Shown here piece by piece: positions 53,104 through 61,906 of a stretch of 64,000 nucleotides of DNA (position 1 is its first letter; each line of letters starts with the position of its first letter). A program made the position numbers and the translations under genes. The stretch comes from Paraplanobispora siamensis (lineage in GTDB: Bacteria; Actinomycetota; Actinomycetes; Streptosporangiales; Streptosporangiaceae), in NCBI RefSeq assembly GCF_016863175.1, contig NZ_BOOJ01000009.1, forward strand, positions 1 through 64,000, in the 5' to 3' direction. The notes beneath the pieces were generated by a model. It had not been told where the DNA came from and searched no databases. It saw nothing but the letters and a program-made list of their open reading frames with translations.

Positions 53104-54102
53104 TCAGTGCGTGACGGTGACCACGATCTTGCCGATCTGGGCGTTCGACTCCAGGTAGCGGTGCGCCTCGACGATGTCGCCCAGCTCGAAGGTGCGGTCC
53201 ACCACGGGCCGGAAGGCTCCCGAGCGCAGCCCGGAGGTCACGAAGGCGGCCGCCCGGCGCAGCCGCTCGGGCCGCTTGGTCGTCTCCAGCAACGTGTAGG
53301 TGCGCATGTTCAGCGCGGGCATGCCGAGCTCGAATCCCGGATAGGGGGTCGCCTCGCCGCTCAGCGCGCCGTACAGGATCAGCGTGCCGTCGTCGGCTAC
53401 CACCTTGGCAAGATCCCGCACCCCGGGGCCGGCGACGGCGTCGAAGACGTACTCCGCACCCCGCCCGCCGGTCGCCGCGAGCACCCGCTCGGCCACGTCC
53501 TCCGACTCGCTGACGATCACTTCCGCGGCGCCCTCCTTCAGCAGCGCCCGTTTCTTGGCGGCGGTGCGGGTGACGGCGATCGGCGTGGCGCCGATCCGCT
53601 CGGCGACGTGGATGGCGGCCAGGCCGACGCTGCTGGAGGCCGCGTTCAGCACGACCGTGTCCCCGGGACGCATTCCGCCGACCTCCACCAGCCCGCCGTA
53701 GGCCGTGACGTACGGCATCCACACCGCCGCGCCCTCCACCGCGTCAAGCCCCTCGGGGCGCCGTACCACTGCCGCCGCGGGCACGATCGCCCGCTCGGCG
53801 TAGACGCCGTAGTCGTTCTGCGAGAACGCCGGCACGGTGCTGATCGCGTCCCCGGGCCGGAACCCGGTCACGCCCTCGCCCACCGCCTCGACCACACCGG
53901 CGGCCTCCGTGCCCAGCCGGGCCGGGAACCGCCGCACCGGCTCGATGTAGTCCCCGGTGCGGAACAGCACCTCAGCCCGGTTCAGGCCGATCGCGTCCAC
54001 CCGGATCCGCACCTCGCCCGGGCCCGGCTCACCGGTCTCCACGTCCTCCAGTCGCATGACCTCGGGCCCGCCGAGTCCGCGGAACAGCACCGCCTTGCTC
54101 AT
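53104..54102 (-). CDS. Zinc-independent MDR-family NADPH:quinone-type oxidoreductase
   Basis: ATG at 54102 is chosen because GGGAGGACGG lies upstream and it begins the family N-terminus SKAVLFRGLGGPEVMRLEDV. The 332-residue medium-chain dehydrogenase/reductase has AIGLNRAEVLFRTGDY, LGTEAAGVVEAVGEGV, the NAD(P)H-binding segment TVVLNAASSSVGLAAIHVAE near residues 140-160 and YGVYAERAIV. No Cys/His zinc ligands appear at the catalytic site, so it resembles quinone/zeta-crystallin-type reductases. It is divergent from an ArsR-family regulator with a nested palindrome between them. Confidence 0.85.
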   Translation of the reverse strand: MSKAVLFRGLGGPEVMRLEDVETGEPGPGEVRIRVDAIGLNRAEVLFRTGDYIEPVRRFPARLGTEAAGVVEAVGEGVTGFRPGDAISTVPAFSQNDYGVYAERAIVPAAAVVRRPEGLDAVEGAAVWMPYVTAYGGLVEVGGMRPGDTVVLNAASSSVGLAAIHVAERIGATPIAVTRTAAKKRALLKEGAAEVIVSESEDVAERVLAATGGRGAEYVFDAVAGPGVRDLAKVVADDGTLILYGALSGEATPYPGFELGMPALNMRTYTLLETTKRPERLRRAAAFVTSGLRSGAFRPVVDRTFELGDIVEAHRYLESNAQIGKIVVTVTH

Positions 54103-54149
54103 CGCCCCGTCCTCCCGCCGTGATGAATGATGATCCACCCAAGCACGAA

Positions 54150-54186
54150 AGTACGATGGCGGTCAAACTTTGATGGCTGTCGTACT
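54150..54186. promoter_or_regulatory. Nested palindromic operator between the oxidoreductase and ArsR genes
   Basis: AGTACGA at 54150-54156 is mirrored by TCGTACT at 54180-54186, and the inner TCAAACTTTGA at 54163-54173 is itself a palindrome. Both share the same centre at 54168. Its location in the 92-bp divergent gap suggests binding by the adjacent winged-helix regulator and control of both genes. Confidence 0.75.
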
Positions 54187-54194
54187 ATGGGGTC

Positions 54195-54542
54195 ATGGAG
54201 GCCGATCGAATCCCTCACCACCCCGACGTACGGACGATCACGTTGCAGCGGGTCCTCGAAGCCGTCGTCGACCCGGTACGGCGGAGCATCGTCACGCAGT
54301 TGTGCGGCGCCTCCGGCGACATCGCCTGCGGCGGGTTCGACCTGCCCGTGAGCAAGTCCACGGCCACGCACCACTTCCGGATCCTGCGTGAGGCCGGTCT
54401 CATCCGGCAGTACTACGCCGGCACCTCACGGATGAACGCCCTGAGGCGCGACGAGGTCGACGAGGTCTTCCCCGGTCTGCTGGACGCCATCGTCACAGCC
54501 GAGCGGCCGACAGGTGATCCCGAACGCGCCACGGCCGGCTGA
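54195..54542 (+). CDS. ArsR-family winged-helix regulator
   Basis: This 115-residue protein is a single winged helix: TLQRVLEAVVDPVRRSIVTQ, a recognition region VSKSTATHHFRILREAGLIRQ and a wing YYAGTSRMNALRRDEV. Two Cys (LCGASGDIACGG) lie close together before the recognition helix, which could form a redox or electrophile sensor; that is inference. It is divergent from the MDR oxidoreductase, a common regulator/reductase pairing for quinone or electrophile stress. Confidence 0.87.
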   Translation: MEADRIPHHPDVRTITLQRVLEAVVDPVRRSIVTQLCGASGDIACGGFDLPVSKSTATHHFRILREAGLIRQYYAGTSRMNALRRDEVDEVFPGLLDAIVTAERPTGDPERATAG

Positions 54543-54644
54543 ACACGTCAACGGCCGAAGCTCGTGCTGTCGACGATCGCCGGGGCGGCGGGGGCGGGCG
54601 GCGCGTGGCCCACTGCGGACGCGCTCCACGGGTGGGGTCACCGG

Positions 54645-55316
54645 TCAGGGGCGGGTGCGGCGGAGACGGATGTAGGCGAGGGCGCCGGCGGTGGACCACA
54701 GGAGGGTGGCGGCCGTGACGGGGAGCAGGATCTCGTCGAGGGTGCCGGCGTTGGCCGCGCGCATCCAGGGCATGACCGGCACGGTGAACGAGCCGATCGG
54801 GGTGAGGCTGATCAGCAGCAGCATCACGTAGCCGCCGAACAGCACCAGCATCGACGTGGCGGGGGAGGGCATGATCGGCTTGCTGGTCAGCGCGCCGAGG
54901 GCGGTGCCGGCGCCGAGGCCGAGCAGGTGCAGGACGACGCCTCTGGCGATGTCGCCGGCCGGGGGGACGGAGGCGAAGCCGTGGATCAGCGGCAGGGTGA
55001 TCGCGATCGCCGCCAGGCCGATGTTGACGGTCAGGGCCGCCAGCAGCCCGGCGCCGATCTCCCTGCGGGGGCCTCCGGCCGCGGTCATCGAGATCAGCCG
55101 CTGCGCCGCGGGCTCGGTGTCGAGCAGGCCCCGGGCGGCCCACGCGAAGACGACGATCAGCAGCCCGGCCGAGTCGGCGTAGGAGGTCAGCTGCTTGCCG
55201 TCGGGGATCACCGACGAGTAGAAGATCAGCATCATCGTGAACAGCCCGATCACCGGCTGCAGCAACCGGTGGGACCTGGCGTAGGCGGCCAGCTTGAACC
55301 GCATGAGACGGATCAC
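54645..55316 (-). CDS. Putative ABC-2-type permease, six-helix membrane protein
   Basis: This 223-residue protein is nearly all membrane helices (LLQPVIGLFTMMLIFYSSVI, SAGLLIVVFAWAARGLL, LLAALTVNIGLAAIAITLPL, and three more). It has no signal peptide and no recognised named family. It is downstream of and on the same strand as an ABC ATPase (97-bp gap), so it should be its membrane partner. Exporter direction is likely because no binding protein is present. Confidence 0.7.
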   Translation of the reverse strand: MIRLMRFKLAAYARSHRLLQPVIGLFTMMLIFYSSVIPDGKQLTSYADSAGLLIVVFAWAARGLLDTEPAAQRLISMTAAGGPRREIGAGLLAALTVNIGLAAIAITLPLIHGFASVPPAGDIARGVVLHLLGLGAGTALGALTSKPIMPSPATSMLVLFGGYVMLLLISLTPIGSFTVPVMPWMRAANAGTLDEILLPVTAATLLWSTAGALAYIRLRRTRP

Positions 55317-55413
55317 CGGAGGTCTCCTCGCACCGTGGAGCGCACCCGCGCCGTTCCGCGGTCCGCGTCCACCCCCACGCGGCCCGTTCCCCTCGCCGTA
55401 CGGCTGCCGCGCC

Positions 55414-56124
55414 TCATGTGGCCCGCCTGGTGGTGTAGCCGTCGGCGCGCAGCTTCTGCTCGACCTCGTCGGCTTCGTCGGCGTCGACGATCACCTCGAT
55501 GACCGTCCGCCGCGCCCGCTCGCCGTCGCGGGCGACGACCGCGCCGTCCTCGACCAGCCAGTGGTCGGCGCCGGGGAAGCTGCGCAGCTGGTTCTGGTGG
55601 TCGCTGACCACGACGGCGCCGCCGGCCGAGGCGACCTCCTCGATGATCTCCGGGAGCTCGGTCCTGGTCTGCTCGTCGAGGCCGGAGAACGGCTCGTCGA
55701 GGATCAGCAGACCGGGCGGCGCCAGCAGCGACTGGATCAGCCCCACCTTCTGCGCGCTGCCCTTGGACAGGTCGCCGAGCGGCTGGCCGAGCAGGTGGGA
55801 GGCGTTCAGCCGCTCGGCCAGGGCCGTGCCCGAGGCGGCGGGCACGCCCCGGATCCGGGACATCTGCGCCAGATAGGCGGAGACGGTGAACGGCTGGTCG
55901 ACGGGGAAGACGTCGGGGGCGTAGCCGACGACCGGGGGCCGGTCGGCGATCGAGCCCCGGGTCGGGGGGACGATCCCGGCCAGCAGGCGCAGGAGCGTCG
56001 ACTTGCCGGCCCCGTTGCGGCCGGTGACCTCCACGACGGACCCGGCGCCGAGCGCGAGCTCGACCTCCTGGATGATCCACGGGCCGCGGCGGGAGTATCG
56101 GAAGGACACATCGGAGAGCCGCAT
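55414..56124 (-). CDS. ABC transporter ATP-binding protein
   Basis: The 236-residue ATPase has Walker A VTGRNGAGKSTLLRLLAG near residues 33-50, a modified signature LSKGSAQKVGLIQSL (instead of LSGGQ) near 118-132, Walker B LLILDEPFSGLDEQ near 138-151 and H-loop VVVSDHQNQ. The Lys-Gly-Ser variant with SxQK is typical of ABC-2 exporters. Its frame is cotranscribed with the membrane protein at 54645-55316. Confidence 0.85.
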   Translation of the reverse strand: MRLSDVSFRYSRRGPWIIQEVELALGAGSVVEVTGRNGAGKSTLLRLLAGIVPPTRGSIADRPPVVGYAPDVFPVDQPFTVSAYLAQMSRIRGVPAASGTALAERLNASHLLGQPLGDLSKGSAQKVGLIQSLLAPPGLLILDEPFSGLDEQTRTELPEIIEEVASAGGAVVVSDHQNQLRSFPGADHWLVEDGAVVARDGERARRTVIEVIVDADEADEVEQKLRADGYTTRRAT

Positions 56125-56298
56125 AGGCCCGCCACCCTACCTCGCCGTGATCGGCCCCGTTGTCCCCGTAGCGGACGTCCCCGCCGTCGCCACAGTGATC
56201 GTTGTCGTCGCCGGATCGAGCCGTCACCGTTACTCGCTTTACCGGGTACGGCCCTTCAGAATGAGATGTCACACAGGGAATGGAAAGGATGCGGGGTT

Positions 56299-57288
56299 TT
56301 GAACCGCTTTCCACGGGTGCTGGGCGTGCGTTCCGGATATGACCCGGACCAGGTGGACGCACTGATCCGTCGCATCGAGGGCACCCTCGGCCGGGGCACG
56401 CTGGTCGGAGAGCCGATCACCGCCGACGAGATCCGCGACGCGCGCTTCCGTACCAAACTGGGCGGCTACAACGAGACCGCGGTGGACTTCGCGCTGGAGG
56501 CCTTCATCGTGGCGGTGGAGACCAGGGCCGCGGAGCTGCACGCCGCGCAGGCGCGGACGGTGGAGACCCGGACTCCGGCGCCCGGATCGGGGAACGGCGC
56601 GGCGCGGCCCGCCGTACCCGCGGCTTCCCCGTCCGGCTGGCCCGATCCCGGCATCGCCGTACCGGATCGGCCCGGCCCGGGCGTCGCCGTACCGGATCGG
56701 CCCGGCCCGGGCGTCGCCGTACCGGATCGGCCCGATTCCGGCGCGGTGCGGTCCCCGGCGGCCGTGGGCGCGGAGCCGGCGCGCGGGGACGGCCCGGCCG
56801 ACGACGAGGGCCGGGCGGCCGTGGCGCACGGCGGTGAGGAGCACGCCCCCGGACCGGAGGGATCCGCCGAGGCGGAGCCGTACCAGGAGCCCTACCAGGA
56901 GCCGCTTCAGGAGCAGCCCTACCGGCAGTCCTATCAGGAGCCCCACCAGGCGCAGCCCCATCAGGAGCGGCCGCTCGACCCCTGGCCCAAGCCCCCGATG
57001 CCGGTCAGCGTCACGCTCGCCGAGCGCGAACGGCAGGCGCTCAGGGTGGAGCAGGTCGCCTTCCGGCCCGGACGGCTGGGCATGGGCTACAACGAGGGAG
57101 AGGTCGACGTCTTCCTCGACCGGCTCGTGGCGACCCTGCGCGGGACCACCGAGCAGCCGCTCACGCCCCAGGACGTGCGGGGGGTCAGGTTCGCCACGGT
57201 CATGTTCAAGCCCGGCTACTCCGTGGGCCAGGTGGACGCGTTCCTCGCGGAGATGGCCGGGGTCCTGGAAGAGCACCTCGGACGATGA
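56299..57288 (+). CDS. DivIVA-domain protein with two DivIVA-like modules
   Basis: TTG at 56299 is chosen because AAAGGA lies about 10 bp upstream and NRFPRVLGVRSGYDPDQVDA begins the family pattern; ATG at 56266 is an alternative. The 329-residue protein has one DivIVA-like module at residues 1-75 (DALIRRIEGTLGRG, ITADEIRDARFRTKLGGYNE) and a related one at about 245-329 (FRPGRLGMGYNEGEVDVFLD, ATVMFKPGYSVGQVDAFLAE). Between them is a low-complexity linker with three VAVPDRPGPG repeats and a Tyr/Gln/Glu-Pro run. DivIVA-type proteins mark negatively curved membrane and organise polar growth. The linker likely is disordered. Confidence 0.78.
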   Translation: MNRFPRVLGVRSGYDPDQVDALIRRIEGTLGRGTLVGEPITADEIRDARFRTKLGGYNETAVDFALEAFIVAVETRAAELHAAQARTVETRTPAPGSGNGAARPAVPAASPSGWPDPGIAVPDRPGPGVAVPDRPGPGVAVPDRPDSGAVRSPAAVGAEPARGDGPADDEGRAAVAHGGEEHAPGPEGSAEAEPYQEPYQEPLQEQPYRQSYQEPHQAQPHQERPLDPWPKPPMPVSVTLAERERQALRVEQVAFRPGRLGMGYNEGEVDVFLDRLVATLRGTTEQPLTPQDVRGVRFATVMFKPGYSVGQVDAFLAEMAGVLEEHLGR

Positions 57289-57335
57289 GGCCGCCGGGCG
57301 CCCCGGGAGGTCTCAGCGGGCAACCCGCCGGGGTG

Positions 57336-57830
57336 TCAGCGGGTGCCCCAGGAGTAGGTCTGCTTGTGCAGCTTGAGATAGACGAAGGTCTCGGTCGCGC
57401 GCACGGTCGGGATGGCGCGGATCTTGCCCAGGATCTCCAGGAGGTGCTGGTCGCTCTCGCACACCACCTCGACCATGATGTCGAGGGACCCGGCGGTCAG
57501 CACGACGTAGTCGATCTCCGCGATGGCCGACAGCTCGTCGGCCACCATCTCCAGGTCGCCCTCGCACTTGATGCCGATCATCGCCTGGCGGGAGAAGCCC
57601 AGGGTCAGCGGGTCGGTGACCGCGACGATCTGCATGACGCCCGCGTCGAGCAGGCGCTGGACCCGCTGGCGGACGGCGGCCTCGGACAGGCCCACCGCCT
57701 TGCCGATCGCCGCGTACGGCTTGCGCCCGTCGGACTGCAGTTCCTCGATGATCCGCTTGGAGATCTCGTCGAGGACGACGGTGCCGGACTTGGCGTCGGT
57801 GTCACGGCGGACCTTGGGCGGCGTCGTCAT
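57336..57830 (-). CDS. Lrp/AsnC-family regulator
   Basis: This 164-residue protein has an N-terminal helix-turn-helix (IIEELQSDGRKPYAAIGKAV, LSEAAVRQRVQRLLDAGVMQ) and a C-terminal RAM ligand-binding domain (AMIGIKCEGDLEMVADELSA, YVVLTAGSLDIMVEVVCESD). It is divergent from the ALDH-polyamine operon starting at 58025, 194 bp away, so it may control that operon in response to an amino acid or amine. Confidence 0.88.
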   Translation of the reverse strand: MTTPPKVRRDTDAKSGTVVLDEISKRIIEELQSDGRKPYAAIGKAVGLSEAAVRQRVQRLLDAGVMQIVAVTDPLTLGFSRQAMIGIKCEGDLEMVADELSAIAEIDYVVLTAGSLDIMVEVVCESDQHLLEILGKIRAIPTVRATETFVYLKLHKQTYSWGTR

Positions 57831-58024
57831 CCGCGCTCCCTGGCGTCATGTTTCGGGGCTGTAGCCGTCATGTTGCGTCTCCGATGCGACATGTTGTCAG
57901 TTCTGACCGCTCTGTCAAGCGATTCCGTAGCAATTTGGTATCTTCGCAACGAAATCCCTTGTCGCGAGCCTGTTGCTCTGTAAGAGTCGCGACAACTCAG
58001 CCCCCATGCTCTAGGAGGTCGACG

Positions 58025-59482
58025 ATGACCACCCCGGTTGAGAACACTGAGCTCACCCGTCTCCGAAACTACGTCAACGGCGAGTTGGTGGACGCCAAGA
58101 GCGGCAGGTTCTCCGATGTCATCGACCCGTGCACCGGCGAGGCCTACCTCCGGGCGCCGATCTCCGGCGCGGAGGACGTCGACGCGGCCTACGCCGCCGC
58201 GGCGGCCGCGTTCGAGAGCTGGAGCCAGACCACGCCCGGCGAGCGCGCCAACCTGCTGCTGAAGGTCGCCGACGCCATCGAGGCGCGGGCCGGGGAACTG
58301 AACGAGGCCGAGTGCCGCAACACCGGCAAGCCGCGTGCCCGCATGGCCGAGGACGAGACGCCGGTGGCCGCCGACCACTTCCGGTTCTTCGCCGGTGCCG
58401 CCCGCACTCTTGAGGGACCGACCTCGGGCGAGTTCCTGGCCGACCACACCTCCGTCATCCGGCACGAGCCGATCGGCGTCGTGGGCCAGGTCACGCCGTG
58501 GAACTACCCGATGATGATGGCCGTGTGGAAGATCGCCCCGGCGCTGGCCGCGGGCAACACCGTCGTGCTCAAGCCGTCCGACACCACCCCGGTCTCCACG
58601 GTCAAGCTGGCCGAGATCATGGGTGAGGTGCTGCCGAAGGGCGTCTTCAACGTCGTCGTCGGCGACCGCGAGACCGGCGCCCTCGTCGTGGGCCACCCGA
58701 CCGCGCAGATGGTCGCGATCACCGGCTCGGTCGGCGCGGGCATGGCCGTGGCCAAGAGCGCGGCCGAGGACCTCAAGCGGGTCCACCTGGAGCTCGGCGG
58801 CAAGGCCCCGGTCGTCGTCTTCGACGACGTCAAGGACCTCAAGGCCGCCGCGGAGGCCATCGCCACCGCGGGGCTGTACAACGCCGGCCAGGACTGCACC
58901 GCCGCCTGCCGCGTGCTGGTCCACGAGGACGTCCACGACGAGTTCACCGCCGCGTTGGTCGAGGCCGCCGCCGGCACCAGGACCGGCGACCTCTCGGACG
59001 AGGAGGCGCTGTACGGCCCGCTCAACAACGCCAACCAGCTGGAGCGCGTCGCCGGCTTCTTCGAGCGGGTACCCGGCCACGCCAAGGTCCTGACCGGCGG
59101 CCACCGGATCGGCGACAAGGGCTACTTCTTCGCCCCGACCGTCGTCGACGGCCTCCAGCAGGACGACGAGATGGTGCAGAACGAGGTCTTCGGCCCGGTC
59201 ATCACCGTCCAGACCTTCTCCGACGAGGCCGACGCGGTCGCCAAGGCCAACGGCGTCAAGTACGGTCTGTCGGGTTCGGTGTGGACCTCCGACCACGGCA
59301 GGGCGATGCGGATGTCGAAGAAGCTGGACTTCGGCGTGGTGTGGGTCAACACCCATATCCCGTTCGTCTCGGAGATGCCGCACGGAGGGTTCAAGCACTC
59401 CGGCTACGGTAAGGACCTGTCGGTCTTCGGTCTGCACGACTACCTGCGCGTCAAGCACGTCATGCACTACATCGGCGAATAG
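58025..59482 (+). CDS. NAD(P)-dependent aldehyde dehydrogenase (aminobutyraldehyde type)
   Basis: ATG at 58025 has AGGAGG 6 bp upstream. The 485-residue enzyme has catalytic Cys291 in NAGQDCTAACRVL, base Glu256 in HLELGGKAP, and cofactor segment TPWNYPMMMAVWKIAPALAAG. These are typical of gamma-aminobutyraldehyde/aminoaldehyde dehydrogenases. The operon context (polyamine ABC transporter, FAD amine oxidase) supports putrescine degradation through 4-aminobutyraldehyde or its gamma-glutamyl derivative. It starts the operon; the ATPase follows 25 bp later. Confidence 0.9.
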   Translation: MTTPVENTELTRLRNYVNGELVDAKSGRFSDVIDPCTGEAYLRAPISGAEDVDAAYAAAAAAFESWSQTTPGERANLLLKVADAIEARAGELNEAECRNTGKPRARMAEDETPVAADHFRFFAGAARTLEGPTSGEFLADHTSVIRHEPIGVVGQVTPWNYPMMMAVWKIAPALAAGNTVVLKPSDTTPVSTVKLAEIMGEVLPKGVFNVVVGDRETGALVVGHPTAQMVAITGSVGAGMAVAKSAAEDLKRVHLELGGKAPVVVFDDVKDLKAAAEAIATAGLYNAGQDCTAACRVLVHEDVHDEFTAALVEAAAGTRTGDLSDEEALYGPLNNANQLERVAGFFERVPGHAKVLTGGHRIGDKGYFFAPTVVDGLQQDDEMVQNEVFGPVITVQTFSDEADAVAKANGVKYGLSGSVWTSDHGRAMRMSKKLDFGVVWVNTHIPFVSEMPHGGFKHSGYGKDLSVFGLHDYLRVKHVMHYIGE

Positions 59483-59507
59483 CCGCGAACAGAGGAACAA
59501 GCCTGGT

Positions 59508-60653
59508 ATGACCGGAATCCAGGCGGGCACGGAGGCGGCCGAGGCCGCCTCCGGCGCACCACAGGTGCCCGCCATCGAGCTCGACGGGGTCGTCAAGGAG
59601 TATCTCGCCCACGGTGAGGTCGTCCAGGCGGTCAAGGGAGTCACCCTGGCGATCGCCGAGGGCGAGTTCTTCTCGCTCCTCGGCCCGTCCGGCTGCGGCA
59701 AGACCACCACCATGCGCATGGTGGCCGGGTTCGAGGAGCCCACGCGCGGCGTCGTGCGGCTGCACGGCCAGGACGTGACGAACGTCCCGCCGAACAAACG
59801 CGACGTGAACATGGTGTTCCAGTCCTACGCGCTCTTCCCCCATATGAGCGTCTGGGAGAACGTGGCCTTCGGCCTGCGGCGCCGGAAGGTCGCCGAGGCC
59901 GAGATCAAGCGGCGCGTCGGCGAGATGCTGGAGATCGTGGACCTCGTCGGGCGCGAGAAGCGCCGCCCCCGGGAGATGTCCGGCGGCCAGCAGCAGCGGG
60001 TGGCCCTGGCCCGCGCCCTGGTCAACCGGCCCCGCGCGCTCCTGCTCGACGAGCCGCTGGGCGCCCTGGACCTCAAGCTCCGCCAGGCCATGCAGATCGA
60101 GCTCAAGCGCATCCAGCGCGAGGTCGGCATCACGTTCGTCTACGTCACCCACGACCAGAGCGAGGCGCTCACCATGAGCGACCGCATCGCGGTGATGAAC
60201 GACGGCCTGGTCGAGCAGCTCGCCTCGCCCCGCGAGATCTACGAGCGCCCGGCCACCGCCTTCGTGGCCGGCTTCATCGGCACCTCCAACCTGCTGAGCG
60301 GCGCCGTGGACCGGGTCGAGTCCGGGTGCGCCGTACTGAAGCTGGGCGAGCACGGACGGGTCCTGGTGGCGGAGGCGTCACGGCAGGCGGGGGACCCGAT
60401 CTCGGTGACCGTCCGGCCCGAGAAGATCACCATTTCCACCGAGGAGCCGTCGGGGGACATCAGCGCCGTGCGCGGCACCGTATCCGAGGTGGTCTACCTG
60501 GGGTTGTACAACAGTTATGCGGTGCGCCTCGCCGACGGCGCCGAGGTCACCGTATTCCAGCAGAACGCGCTCGACAGCACGAGTACGGCGGAGCGTGGCG
60601 ACGCCGTGTGGTTGTCGTGGCAGCCGCACCACTCGTACGCAATCGGAAGTTGA
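59508..60653 (+). CDS. potA: Polyamine ABC transporter ATP-binding protein (PotA)
   Basis: The 381-residue ATPase has Walker [18 protein letters not shown], signature [16 protein letters not shown], Walker [17 protein letters not shown] and H-loop VTHDQSEA. The C-terminal TOBE region is of the PotA type. N-terminal 20 residues are a flexible leader ([13 protein letters not shown]). It is followed by the binding-protein gene after 8 bp, giving an A-D-B-C order. Confidence 0.92.
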   Translation: MTGIQAGTEAAEAASGAPQVPAIELDGVVKEYLAHGEVVQAVKGVTLAIAEGEFFSLLGPSGCGKTTTMRMVAGFEEPTRGVVRLHGQDVTNVPPNKRDVNMVFQSYALFPHMSVWENVAFGLRRRKVAEAEIKRRVGEMLEIVDLVGREKRRPREMSGGQQQRVALARALVNRPRALLLDEPLGALDLKLRQAMQIELKRIQREVGITFVYVTHDQSEALTMSDRIAVMNDGLVEQLASPREIYERPATAFVAGFIGTSNLLSGAVDRVESGCAVLKLGEHGRVLVAEASRQAGDPISVTVRPEKITISTEEPSGDISAVRGTVSEVVYLGLYNSYAVRLADGAEVTVFQQNALDSTSTAERGDAVWLSWQPHHSYAIGS

Positions 60654-60661
60654 GTCCCTCC

Positions 60662-61903
60662 ATGCACCACCTCAGCACCTCTCCCGCCTTCCTCCGCGGC
60701 ATGACCCAGAGCCGCTCCGTCAGCCGTCGCGACGTCTTCCGCCTGGCGGGACTGTCCGCCGCCGGGCTCGCCCTGAGCGCCTGCGGCGTCCAGGGCCAGC
60801 AGAAGGCCGCCCCCAAGCCCTCCGAGGTCGCCGGCTTCTGGGCCGGCAAGCAGAAGAACGGCAAGGTCGTCTTCGCCAACTGGCCGGAGTACATGCCCGA
60901 GGACCGCGGGCCGCTGAAGAAGTTCGAGCAGGAGACCGGGATCAAGGTCGAGTACCTCGAGGTCATCGAGGAGAACGCCTCCTTCTTCGGCAAGGCCGAG
61001 CCGCAGCTGCGGGCCGGGCAGCCGCTGGGCTACGACATCATCGTGATGACCAACGGCACGCAGTTCGCCAAGATGCAGGCCCTGGGCTACCTGGTGGCGC
61101 TGGACCACAAGCAGCTGCCGAACTTCGCCGCCAACGCCGGGGCGAAGTACAAGAACCCGGCCTACGACCCGAACAACACCTACTCCATCCCCTACACCTC
61201 GGGCATGACCGGGATCGCGTACAACACCAAGTACGTCAAGGACCCGATCAAGAGCATCCAGGCGCTGTTCGATCCCAAGTACAAGGGCAAGGTCGGCATG
61301 ATGGCCGACTCCCAGGAGATCGCCAACTACGGCCTGCTCGCGCTCGGCGTCGCGCCGGAGCAGTCCACCAAGGCCGACTGGGACAAGGCCGCCGCGATGC
61401 TCCAGAAGCAGCGCGAGGACGGCATCGTCCGCAAGTACTACGACCAGGACTACATCGACGCGGTGTCCAAGGGCGACGTGTGGCTGACCATGGGCTGGTC
61501 GGGCGACGTCTTCCAGCGTCAGCTCGCCGGGGAGCCGGTCGCGTTCATGGTGCCCGAGGAGGGCGGCACCATCTGGACCGACAACATGATGATCCCCAAG
61601 GGCGCGGCCAACCCGGTCGACGCGCTCATGCTGATGGACTACCTGTACAAGCCCGAGATCGCCGCCGAGCTGACGGAGTACATCCAGTACGTCACGCCGG
61701 TGCCCGCGGTGAAGGACCTCCTGTCCACCAAGGCCGCCGGGCTGAAGGGCGAGGACAAGGAGGCCCTCGAGGCGATGATCGAGAGCCCGCTGATCTTCCC
61801 GACCGAGGCCGACTACGCCAAGCTGCACACCTACGTCACGCCCTCCACGCCCGCCGAACAGGAGGCCTTCGAGAGCATGTTCCAGGCCGTCACGCAGGGC
61901 TAG
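60662..61903 (+). CDS. potD: Polyamine ABC transporter substrate-binding lipoprotein (PotD-like)
   Basis: ATG at 60662 is the first in-frame start after the potA stop. The 413-residue protein has a twin-arginine-type signal: SRRDVFRLAG followed by LSAAGLALSAC (lipobox), so it is probably exported folded and acylated. Mature motifs are FANWPEYMPEDRGPLKKFEQ, NTKYVKDPIKSIQALFDPKY and GMTGIAYNTKYVKD, the PotD layout. It should bind putrescine, spermidine or a related amine. Confidence 0.9.
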   Translation: MHHLSTSPAFLRGMTQSRSVSRRDVFRLAGLSAAGLALSACGVQGQQKAAPKPSEVAGFWAGKQKNGKVVFANWPEYMPEDRGPLKKFEQETGIKVEYLEVIEENASFFGKAEPQLRAGQPLGYDIIVMTNGTQFAKMQALGYLVALDHKQLPNFAANAGAKYKNPAYDPNNTYSIPYTSGMTGIAYNTKYVKDPIKSIQALFDPKYKGKVGMMADSQEIANYGLLALGVAPEQSTKADWDKAAAMLQKQREDGIVRKYYDQDYIDAVSKGDVWLTMGWSGDVFQRQLAGEPVAFMVPEEGGTIWTDNMMIPKGAANPVDALMLMDYLYKPEIAAELTEYIQYVTPVPAVKDLLSTKAAGLKGEDKEALEAMIESPLIFPTEADYAKLHTYVTPSTPAEQEAFESMFQAVTQG

Positions 61904-61906
61904 CGG

